Shown here: positions 18,033 through 25,018 of the stretch, piece by piece
Position numbering within the stretch: position 1 is the first letter of the stretch
Layout of the letters: each line of letters starts with the position of its first letter
NCBI GenBank assembly: GCA_910585635.1
Contig: CAJUFE010000012.1
Location: 1-64,000 of the forward strand
Direction: 5' to 3'
Source of the DNA: an uncultured Lachnospiraceae bacterium
GTDB lineage: Bacteria; Bacillota; Clostridia; Lachnospirales; Lachnospiraceae
Length of the DNA: 64,000 bases
Position numbers and translations under genes: made by a program
Notes under the pieces: model-generated
What the model was told of the DNA's origin: nothing
Databases searched by the model: none
What the model saw: only the letters and a program-made list of their open reading frames with translations

Positions 18033-18053
18033 TCACCCGATGCGTTACAAAAG

Positions 18054-18085
18054 AAAAAAGATGGCTAATGATGGCCATCTTTTTT
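18054..18085 (+). terminator. Terminator after XRE gene (bidirectional)
   Basis: AAAAAAGATGGC / loop / GCCATCTTTTTT forms a 12-bp stem with flanking A and T tracts. It can serve the XRE gene on plus and hicB on minus. Confidence 0.8.
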
Positions 18086-18120
18086 CTATCGGATCATTTA
18101 TCACTCCCAAATGATCGATC

Positions 18121-18468
18121 CTATCTCGCTAATTTATACATAGCATATTGATTTAATGAAACACCTTCTCTTTCCGCTTCTATCACTAATCTTCTATGCA
18201 AAGACTTTGGAACTCTGATCACAAATTTACCACTTAAGCTTTCCTCTTTGATCGGTTCTGGTATTTCCATTTTGTTTTCAAGCATTATTTCTATATGCCC
18301 TTCCATAGCCTCTATCAGATTAGTGTTTAATTCTTCCAGTGTATCTCCTGTACTATGGCAACCATCTAATTCCAAAACCTTACCATAAAAATAGTGGCCG
18401 CTTTCGTCATTAACCTCCTGTATTATTTTATTGTATGGTAAACTCATATAGTATTCCAATTTCTTCAT
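18121..18468 (-). CDS. hicB: HicB-family antitoxin
   Basis: About 115 residues. The N-terminal half has the HicB partial RNase-H-like fold (YFYGKVLELDGCHSTGDTLEELNTNLIEAMEGHI). The C-terminus is a ribbon-helix-helix DNA-binding domain (KFVIRVPKSLHRRLVIEAEREGVSLNQYAMYKLA). A start at 18468 (MKKLEYYM) is preferred because GAGG lies 9 nt upstream. It neutralises HicA and normally represses the operon. It lies downstream of hicA, the common hicAB order. Confidence 0.88.
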   Translation of the reverse strand: MKKLEYYMSLPYNKIIQEVNDESGHYFYGKVLELDGCHSTGDTLEELNTNLIEAMEGHIEIMLENKMEIPEPIKEESLSGKFVIRVPKSLHRRLVIEAEREGVSLNQYAMYKLAR

Positions 18469-18567
18469 AGTAATTATCCTCATATTTAGATTGATCTTTT
18501 TTAACTTAGCCTTTTACTTTGATATCGACCTGCTTGATATGGCAGATACATTAAGTAGCCTTAAGAT

Positions 18568-18792
18568 TTATTCGTCTATTCTGCTCAATATATCAACTAC
18601 ATATACCTTTTTCAAAGGATTGTCTACTTTAACTGTTATCAGATCCCTTGTTTCCTCGTTTAGAAAATGTGCATGTGATCCTCTCTGTCTGACACATTTA
18701 TATCCGTAGTATTCTAAGACTTTCTTTGCTTCTTCTAGCCTAATTCCGTTAGGCTGCCTTTTCATTTTTTCCACTATTTTTTTGACATTCAT
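18568..18792 (-). CDS. hicA: HicA-family mRNA interferase toxin
   Basis: 74 residues with the dsRBD-like HicA layout: GIRLEEAKKVLEYYGYKCVRQRGSHAHFLN carrying the active-site histidine in GSHAHF, then ITVKVDNPLKKVYVVDIL. HicA toxins cleave mRNA during stress or infection. Its ATG overlaps the stop of a 13-codon leader ORF, and hicB follows after 84-100 nt. The pair lies beside a candidate defence operon. Confidence 0.88.
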   Translation of the reverse strand: MNVKKIVEKMKRQPNGIRLEEAKKVLEYYGYKCVRQRGSHAHFLNEETRDLITVKVDNPLKKVYVVDILSRIDE

Positions 18793-18830
18793 AGTAGATC
18801 CTTTCGTTCTTTACATATATTAATAGCCAT
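18789..18830 (-). CDS. 13-codon leader ORF coupled to hicA
   Basis: ATG at 18830 with a perfect AAAGGAGG ribosome site encodes MAINICKERKDLL and ends in TGA inside the hicA start (ATGA overlap). The far stronger ribosome site belongs to the leader, so hicA translation is probably coupled to it. Confidence 0.55.
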   Translation of the reverse strand: MAINICKERKDLL

Positions 18831-18850
18831 TGTATCCTCCTTTCTCTAAT

Positions 18851-18879
18851 ATAGTATCATATATAGTATCAAATTTCAA
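18851..18879 (-). promoter_or_regulatory. hicAB promoter with direct-repeat operator candidate
   Basis: Minus strand TTGAAA (18879-18874), 17-nt spacer, TACTAT (18856-18851). Two direct copies of GATACTAT (18870-18863 and 18858-18851), 12 nt apart, cover the spacer and -10. They are good candidates for HicB RHH binding. Confidence 0.55.
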
Positions 18880-18929
18880 GTGATATTTCATATTTTATTA
18901 GTGGTCCTTGCGGGGGGATACAACACAAA

Positions 18930-18960
18930 GGGGCTATCTATTTCCCGACAGCCCCCTCGT
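18930..18960 (-). terminator. Hairpin terminator of the ATPase operon; matches an IS1182 end
   Basis: Minus strand GGGGCT...AGCCCC followed by TTTGT. Plus-strand positions 18934-18955 are identical over 22 nt to the left end of the IS1182 element at 54138-54160. Confidence 0.55.
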
Positions 18961-18981
18961 ATATTTTATCAAAAGATATGA

Positions 18982-19554
18982 TCAAGATATCTTCTGTATG
19001 ATCGGATTTGGTGGTATATCATAGGAAATCTGCAATATTCTTCCTCTAAAGCGGAACAGCTTACTCCCTAAGCTCATCTCGATCTTCAGTGGATCTCGTT
19101 TATTGATCTTTTCCTGCAGTTTTCTATATTCATTAAAATCCTTATATCTGCCCCGCAGTCCATAAGCATCCGATACCAGATAAAGTAAGATGTCTTTATA
19201 CTTGTATCGATCGTTCATAAAGATCTCGGCAAACCGATCCGAGAGAAGATCGTAGATCGTGTTCGCGAACTTTTCATGTATGGCTTTTATATCCAGAAAC
19301 TTAGGACTGCTCACATTCTTTAATTCTAATAGATACAGGACAAAAACATCACATTCATGATCGACCACCACCAGATAGTCGATCGCTTTTGGTGTGATCG
19401 CCAGATGTAACCCGGCATAATAGTCATCCACCTTGATGATCGCTAATTTAGTCCGGTCGATCTGTCCCGATATCCCTACCTGGATCCCCTCATCTTCGAT
19501 CATTTCCCGTAAATATGGCCTCAAGGGCTTACATGACCTTATCTGTTGTATCAT
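18982..19554 (-). CDS. PD-(D/E)XK-like partner of AAA ATPase (candidate defence effector)
   Basis: 190 residues of no family I recognise. A nuclease-like core is visible: AIDYLVVVDH (D59) followed 18 residues on by LLELKN (E77-x-K79), the D...ExK spacing of PD-(D/E)XK enzymes, with beta-rich sequence between. The C-terminus is basic. It starts 5 nt after the ATPase stop, so the two form one translational unit. By analogy with ATPase+nuclease pairs (Gabija, PARIS, Septu types) it may be the effector. This is inference and no named system matches. Confidence 0.5.
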   Translation of the reverse strand: MIQQIRSCKPLRPYLREMIEDEGIQVGISGQIDRTKLAIIKVDDYYAGLHLAITPKAIDYLVVVDHECDVFVLYLLELKNVSSPKFLDIKAIHEKFANTIYDLLSDRFAEIFMNDRYKYKDILLYLVSDAYGLRGRYKDFNEYRKLQEKINKRDPLKIEMSLGSKLFRFRGRILQISYDIPPNPIIQKIS

Positions 19555-19559
19555 AGCGC

Positions 19560-20942
19560 CTACCCCTCCATATTTAACTGTTGTATGATCTCTTCTCGTT
19601 CATAATAGAGCTTCTGGCTGACATCGATGAAATTCTCGTCATCTGCCCCCAGCTCATCGATCGGCAGGAGCTTCGACACGCTCCCTCCTTCTCCGTCTGT
19701 CAAGACGATCGGTTGATATCGCCTATGGTCCAGCTTTTTACTGAGTACCAGGTTATTTAACTTATTAAATACATAATTACTATGTGATGACATGATCAAC
19801 TTCACATCTGCATCGATCAACTCAGCAAATATTTCAATCAAAGCGATCTGATTATCAGGATGTAAATGTGCCTCCGGTTCTTCTATAAACAAGATTGACT
19901 TACCCTTTCGCCCCCTCTTAGACCGATCGATCAATATATATTTTAAAAAAGCAACTATTGGTGAAATTTCTGAAACCATTGATGAAACTTCTGTCATTTC
20001 AAAATCCATATCCATATCTTTTGGTTTATATATCAAAGCATTTTGAACTTTATTAAAGGATACTTTTCCTTTTAAGATGTCATCCTCGATCCGTGTATAA
20101 TATTTTGCAAACCCTTCGTTGGATCTTAGCCTTATATTGGATAGTGAAATAAAATAGTCTGATATAGGTTCCGATATCCCAGGAAATTCAATTTTTCTCG
20201 TAAAATATGCTCGATTTCTTGACAATTCAGCAACTATAGATCCAAAAGCATTCATACCACTATAGATCCCAGACCTTGAAGCAGGCAAAAAATAAACACC
20301 GTCAAACAGCATACTGATCGCCTGTAAACACTCGGTCATTTTTTTCTGGATCTGCTCAAATATGAGCAATGTCGGCTGTTCGAGGTCTGATACAACATAT
20401 ATGTCAAAATGATCTGCATACTTTTTCGATCTGTGATAAGCTGAATTCGTTTTCTTTAATCTAACAGGATTTTGATCTAGCGTTCCTTTGATCTCTTTTG
20501 ATCTAAGGTCAATCGCAAATTCAAATTTATCATGTTTTATCCTGATCATTGGTTTTTGTTCCAATGCTTTTTCTAAATTTCCAAATGTATTATTACAAGA
20601 ATCTCTAAAATCTAACAATATTACATATCCTAAGCATTTATAGGCTTCTTGAACTATCACATCTGAAATGTCTTTTGCGGATTCTCCAGAATCTCTAAAA
20701 CACTTTACCAGATTGATCAATCTCTCTTTTAAAAATTCTGATGACTCATATGGCATGAAAGGTGTACTCTTATACATCCGCAGATTTATATAGGTATTTC
20801 TTAAAAAAACTTTTAATAGCAGATATATGATCTGCATAGAATAGGATTTTCCAATGTTATTATTTCCATAAGTTATAATCAAATCTTTATCTAGATTATA
20901 AGTAAATTTCTGAATCGGGCCAAAATGCTCAATCTCGATCAT
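19560..20942 (-). CDS. OLD/RecF-like AAA ATPase (candidate defence sensor)
   Basis: About 460 residues. The Walker A motif GNNNIGKS lies near residue 30 after the typical MIEIEHFGPIQKF start. An ABC-type Walker B, ILFIEEPEAHLHPDNQ, and the D-loop/switch SSHSNYVFNKLNNLVL lie near the C-terminus, as in AAA_15/AAA_21 and OLD-type ATPases. The centre is helical and not recognisable. The ATG at 20942 is used; a GTG three codons upstream is an alternative. It forms an operon with the 190-aa partner and is bordered by terminators on both sides. Confidence 0.8.
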   Translation of the reverse strand: MIEIEHFGPIQKFTYNLDKDLIITYGNNNIGKSYSMQIIYLLLKVFLRNTYINLRMYKSTPFMPYESSEFLKERLINLVKCFRDSGESAKDISDVIVQEAYKCLGYVILLDFRDSCNNTFGNLEKALEQKPMIRIKHDKFEFAIDLRSKEIKGTLDQNPVRLKKTNSAYHRSKKYADHFDIYVVSDLEQPTLLIFEQIQKKMTECLQAISMLFDGVYFLPASRSGIYSGMNAFGSIVAELSRNRAYFTRKIEFPGISEPISDYFISLSNIRLRSNEGFAKYYTRIEDDILKGKVSFNKVQNALIYKPKDMDMDFEMTEVSSMVSEISPIVAFLKYILIDRSKRGRKGKSILFIEEPEAHLHPDNQIALIEIFAELIDADVKLIMSSHSNYVFNKLNNLVLSKKLDHRRYQPIVLTDGEGGSVSKLLPIDELGADDENFIDVSQKLYYEREEIIQQLNMEG

Positions 20943-21007
20943 CACGATGATATACCACCTTTCTCCATAATCGATCAATATACATAATATACTTTTTACA
21001 ATTTTTA

Positions 21008-21046
21008 AAAAAACCAGATGCTCTCTCCTTCTGCATCTGGTTTTTC
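21008..21046 (-). terminator. Terminator after VanW-family gene
   Basis: AACCAGATGC / loop / GCATCTGGTT with T-runs on both strands. It separates the VanW gene from the ATPase operon. Confidence 0.8.
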
Positions 21047-21072
21047 TTTTGATGTCATCTCATCTTATCCCA

Positions 21073-22995
21073 TCACGGTGCATCCGCCCCCGTCAGCGGG
21101 TTCGGCGCGATCATATCTCCGCCACCCGGCCCGCCAGGTCCGGCTTCTCCGCCACCGCCGATCGCGTTCCCCGGCGCATCGATCACGGGTGCGGCCGTGG
21201 CAGGCGCCGTAGTGGGCGCTGCCGTAGGTGCGGCCGTGGTGGGCGCTGTGTTCCCTGCCGCGGAGGAGGGGACTGTCGCCCCGCCCGGCCCCTGCTCCCG
21301 GATGTTCGCGGGGCTGCTCTCTGACGGATCCTGGGAGGTGCTGCCCTGGGTGGGTACGATGCCGTCTGCCGCTCCCTCGGAGGGAACGACGGTCTCTTCC
21401 GGAGCCGAGGTCTCTTCCGGCAGCATCACCACGCCGGAGGTGTTCCGGAGGATCACCGGGGCATGTCCCTTATAGGAGGTATTGTGGTCCACATCCTTGC
21501 TGACCTCCTCGCCGTCCTTGGTGATGATCAGCCGGGTCTCCCAGTAGCTCCCTCCGCTGCCGTTAGACTTGATCTTCTCGATGCCCGGCTGGAGGGTCAG
21601 GTCCTCTTCATAGGTGGGCGCCGGAGGATCCGTATCCTTCAGCTTCGTGGACTTTAAGTCGTACTTTACGCCTTCCTCCAGGATCGGGATCCCGTAGATG
21701 GCTACGGTACATACCTGGTCGGCGTAGCTGGCACGGATGCCGATCGCCGTATCGGAATTGTTCATGAACTTGTAGTCCGGCCCGCCGAAGCTGACAGTGG
21801 CATCCTGGCCCGGTGTCACATAGGAGGGCTCGTAGGTATGGGAACGGCGTACCGTGGTCTTTAGGCCGGCCCGCAGGACCGTATTATACAGGGTGGTGGA
21901 CACCTGGCACACGCCGCCTCCGATCTCCTGGACCACCTCGCCGTTGCTGTAGGCCCCGGCGGCCTTATAGCCCTTCTCCTCGGTCCGCTTCCCTACCACA
22001 TCATTAAAAGAGAATTCCTCGCCCGGCTTCAGCACGTAGCCGTTGATCGCCTCGCAGGCCAGACGGACGTTGGTGTTCCGGTCCTTATTGGCCGTGGTCT
22101 TGGTGCTGAAGGTGGAGATCGTCTTATACTTCTCCTTAGCTGTGCTCTCGCCGAACTCCGGCTGGATCTCCTCCACCGACGCCTGGATCACCGCATCAAA
22201 ATCCTTCTTGTCTAAGGCGTCCAGGATATCCTGGGTCAGCTTCTCCTGATCCACAGCCTGTCCCACCTCTTCTCCGGCAAAGACGAAGGTCCCTGCCGAC
22301 TTGTCAAATTCGGAGATGGATCCGTTCTTCGCCGCCTTATCCCAGAGCTGGGCTACGGCCGCCGCCTGGGCGGCCACGGCCTCCTCAAGGCCGGAGAGGT
22401 CTAATGTATAGGATTCCTTCGGCTCCCCGAAGTAGATCTCGTCTAAAAGGGTATTGAGCCGCTGCTCTACCAGGTTGGCGACCTCATAGACCTCTTCGCC
22501 GTGGGTCACCTGCATGGACCAGGGATATTCCTTTAAGAGCTCACTCCTTGCCACGTCCCGGCTCATCCCGGTGATGTCCACTCCGTCCACCATCACCTTC
22601 TTCTGCAGCTCGGTGGGCGGCTCTGTGGTCTCCTCTATGCTCTCCGGCTCTGTCTCGGCCGCCTGCTTTCCTTTTATCCCCGCGATGATCGCGATCACCG
22701 CTACGATGGCCACAAGCCCGATGAGCACCAGCCACCAGCTCCCTCCCCCTCTGGGAGAACGCCGCCCTCCATGCCCGTGGGAGGGATGGTGCTTTCGGTG
22801 TGTGCTGGCCGTGCTCCTGTAGGCCGAGCCGCCGGCTCTGGCCCCGGAGTGGGTGCTGCTCCTTGCACTCCCGCTGCTCCTTGCATATCCGCCCCTGGAA
22901 GACGTGCTCCCGGTCCTGGCTGATGAACTCCTGCTCCTGCTGTTCTTTGCACGGCTCTGGCCGACCGCGCGGTGTCCTCTATCATTATCATACAT
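21073..22995 (-). CDS. VanW-family surface protein with long low-complexity tails
   Basis: About 640 residues. The first ~90 are Ser/Arg/Gly-rich and presumably cytoplasmic. One membrane helix follows (WWLVLIGLVAIVAVIAII), then PG-binding-4-like segments and the VanW domain (LKPGEEFSFNDVVGKRTEEKGYK...GGGVCQVSTTLYN). The C-terminus is Thr/Ala/Pro/Gly-rich, as in wall-exposed tails. The ATG at 22995 has AGGTGGG upstream and is preferred to 23022. VanW domains are linked to peptidoglycan; the precise function is unknown. It is monocistronic. Confidence 0.85.
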   Translation of the reverse strand: MYDNDRGHRAVGQSRAKNSRSRSSSARTGSTSSRGGYARSSGSARSSTHSGARAGGSAYRSTASTHRKHHPSHGHGGRRSPRGGGSWWLVLIGLVAIVAVIAIIAGIKGKQAAETEPESIEETTEPPTELQKKVMVDGVDITGMSRDVARSELLKEYPWSMQVTHGEEVYEVANLVEQRLNTLLDEIYFGEPKESYTLDLSGLEEAVAAQAAAVAQLWDKAAKNGSISEFDKSAGTFVFAGEEVGQAVDQEKLTQDILDALDKKDFDAVIQASVEEIQPEFGESTAKEKYKTISTFSTKTTANKDRNTNVRLACEAINGYVLKPGEEFSFNDVVGKRTEEKGYKAAGAYSNGEVVQEIGGGVCQVSTTLYNTVLRAGLKTTVRRSHTYEPSYVTPGQDATVSFGGPDYKFMNNSDTAIGIRASYADQVCTVAIYGIPILEEGVKYDLKSTKLKDTDPPAPTYEEDLTLQPGIEKIKSNGSGGSYWETRLIITKDGEEVSKDVDHNTSYKGHAPVILRNTSGVVMLPEETSAPEETVVPSEGAADGIVPTQGSTSQDPSESSPANIREQGPGGATVPSSAAGNTAPTTAAPTAAPTTAPATAAPVIDAPGNAIGGGGEAGPGGPGGGDMIAPNPLTGADAP

Positions 22996-23162
22996 GGTCC
23001 GTAACCCACCTATCGTGATCATTTATCTCCAACGGATCTTCGTATCCTTATGTACATGCCGATCCTGATGAAAGCAGTACTAGTATAGCATATTTTGGAC
23101 AAAAAGGAATTACCAAATTATTAACTTTTTTTGCGCAAATGTTAAAAACCACATAAATCCAG

Positions 23163-23187
23163 AAAAGCGGGGCACTCGGCCCCGCTA
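23163..23187 (-). terminator. Terminator of the 48-aa gene
   Basis: Minus strand AGCGGGGC / loop / GCCCCGCT followed by TTTCT, 9-34 nt after the stop of the small gene. Confidence 0.7.
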
Positions 23188-23195
23188 GCATACTT

Positions 23196-23342
23196 TTACT
23201 GCTGGTCTTTTGCCATTGCGCTCTTATCCAGCATTTCCAATATCTCATCCTTCGTATATTCTTCTTTTTCGCCTGTAGAAAAGATCAAGCGTAGCTCATA
23301 CAATGTAGCCATCTTGGTGTCCTGTCTCTCTTTGTCTGTCAT
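23196..23342 (-). CDS. 48-aa small protein, unknown function
   Basis: ATG at 23342 is preceded by GGAGG with 9-nt spacing, and the gene is followed at once by a strong terminator, so it looks like a real free-standing gene. The product starts MTDKERQDTKMATLYELRL and ends DEILEMLDKSAMAKDQQ. It is soluble and acidic with a predicted helix at the C-terminus. No family is recognised. Confidence 0.6.
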   Translation of the reverse strand: MTDKERQDTKMATLYELRLIFSTGEKEEYTKDEILEMLDKSAMAKDQQ

Positions 23343-23490
23343 CCTTTTTAACCTCCCTCCTATGCTCTGTTTTCATGTCGCTCATCCTTGCGCCCCACTG
23401 GCCACCACGATATCCTGCCGTCCTTCTAAGCTACTTTTATTATAGCAGGATCTCCCCAGTCCGGCAAGGAAGAGAAGGCATGCCAGCTGC

Positions 23491-24834
23491 TCACGGACTT
23501 TCCTCCCATTCCCCGACAGCCGCCGAGAACCCTCTGACCGCCGCCGCGATATCCGCCCCTTCCCCGATCTCCTGCAGCATCTCCCACCATGCGGTGCGGG
23601 CCTGGGGCCAGCGGGGCGTGATCTGATAGTAGTCTCCCACATAAGGGATGAAGATGCTGTATTCCTGCATCAGGGCATCATTAGCATAGATATCGGGCAT
23701 ATCGCGGACCGGCCAGAAATGGGAGGCCTGTACGGCCCGTGTGTACTGGCCCTGGTCCTCTGTCATATAATGGATAAAGGTCTTAGCCGCTAAAAGCTTT
23801 GCTCCGTCGCCATTGTCAAAGACCCCAAAGCCCCAGATCCCGCTCTGGAGGCGGGGCTGCCCTGTAGGCGTGGGGAAAGCCATGGGCAATATCGAAAAGT
23901 CCAGCTCCGGGTTCTGGATCGTCTGGGTCACTTCAAATGCCCCATTCCAGCAAAAAGCCATCGCCAGCTCCCCGCGGCAGAACTGGGCGATCTCGTCACT
24001 GCCCACCATCGCAGGGTCAAAGACGATGCCGTCCAGATCGTAGAGCAGCTTTAGAGCGCGGATGTTCTCCTGGCTGTCTACCGTATAGGCCGTATGGTCC
24101 TTATCTGTAAAGGAGCCGCCATACAGGCCGGTCACCAGGCCGCGGGTCCCCTGATCGCCCCCCTGTCCGCCGCAGTAGACCACGGCTACCCGCTCCTGTC
24201 CGTGCTCTTTTAAGGCCTTCACGGCCTGTATGAAATCCTCTGTGGTCCAGGTGCGGGTCTCCTCGTCGATATAGCCCAAGGCCCCCGCCTCCTTGAACAG
24301 GTCATAGTTGACCGCCATACACTGTGCGCTCATGCAGACGGGGAAGATGGGATAGCTGCCGTCCCTGCTGCAACAGGCGGTCCGGACCTGCTCATAGATC
24401 CCCTCTCCCCCGGTATCCCAGAGATCGGACAGGTCTGCCATCAGCCCCCTCTCTCCCCAGCCGGCCACGATCCGGTCCGGGGCCTCGAAGACCAGGTCCG
24501 GGGCTTCCCCGGCCTGGATCGCCTCCTCGATCCGCGCGTCACCGGTATCATAGTCCACACACTCCACCGTGATGTGGATATCCGGATAGGCTCTGCGGAA
24601 ATCACGGAGCAGGGCGGATACGGTGGTCCTATCTCCCCAGCCTCCCACCGGGTAGGTCCAGAGGGTCAGCTCCACCTCACCTTCCCCGCTGACCGGGGAC
24701 GTCTGCTCTGTCTGTTCTGCCCCCACCTCCATAGACATAGCACCATCGGCGCCACCGGTGCCACCGCCCCTGCCGCAGGCGGCACAGACTGCCGCCATCA
24801 TGACCATCACGGGCAATCTGGACCGTATGGACAT
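23491..24834 (-). CDS. ABC transporter solute-binding lipoprotein (family 1, sugar type)
   Basis: About 447 residues from the ATG at 24834, which gives a compact lipoprotein signal (SIRSRLPVMVMMAAVCAAC). In-frame ATGs further upstream lie inside a tandem repeat and add an unlikely Arg/Gly leader. The body matches family 1 extracellular solute-binding proteins (LTLWTYPVGGWGDR, EAPDLVFEAPDRI, AFCWNGAFEV, HYMTEDQGQYTRA). No permease or ATPase is adjacent. It follows a hybrid histidine kinase, so it may work as a sensor partner or use permeases encoded elsewhere. Confidence 0.82.
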   Translation of the reverse strand: MSIRSRLPVMVMMAAVCAACGRGGGTGGADGAMSMEVGAEQTEQTSPVSGEGEVELTLWTYPVGGWGDRTTVSALLRDFRRAYPDIHITVECVDYDTGDARIEEAIQAGEAPDLVFEAPDRIVAGWGERGLMADLSDLWDTGGEGIYEQVRTACCSRDGSYPIFPVCMSAQCMAVNYDLFKEAGALGYIDEETRTWTTEDFIQAVKALKEHGQERVAVVYCGGQGGDQGTRGLVTGLYGGSFTDKDHTAYTVDSQENIRALKLLYDLDGIVFDPAMVGSDEIAQFCRGELAMAFCWNGAFEVTQTIQNPELDFSILPMAFPTPTGQPRLQSGIWGFGVFDNGDGAKLLAAKTFIHYMTEDQGQYTRAVQASHFWPVRDMPDIYANDALMQEYSIFIPYVGDYYQITPRWPQARTAWWEMLQEIGEGADIAAAVRGFSAAVGEWEESP

Positions 24835-24852
24835 CCCTGCAGATGCGCCCTT

Positions 24853-25018
24853 CATCCTGCCACTTTCCTTCATCCTGCCGCGTCCATTCATCCTGCCACT
24901 CCCCTTTTCATCCTGCCGCGTCCATTCATCCTGTCACTCCCCTTTTCATCCTGCCGCTCCCCTTCATCCTGCTGCGTCCCTTCATCCTGCCGCTCCCCTT
25001 CATCGCGCCGCTCCCCGC
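24853..25018 (-). repeat. Nine tandem 18-20-bp units, each carrying a start codon
   Basis: CATCCTG (minus CAGGATG) recurs at 24853, 24871, 24889, 24909, 24927, 24947, 24965 and 24983, with a variant at 25001. On the minus strand each unit reads roughly GGCAGGATGAAGG, an ATG with an SD-like context. The array bridges the kinase stop codon and the solute-binding-protein start. Two 20-bp units change the reading frame. Confidence 0.85.

Noticed and set aside
24892..24999. Possible CRISPR-like array
   Set aside because: Units are contiguous 18-20-bp tandem copies without unique spacers, and no cas genes are present.
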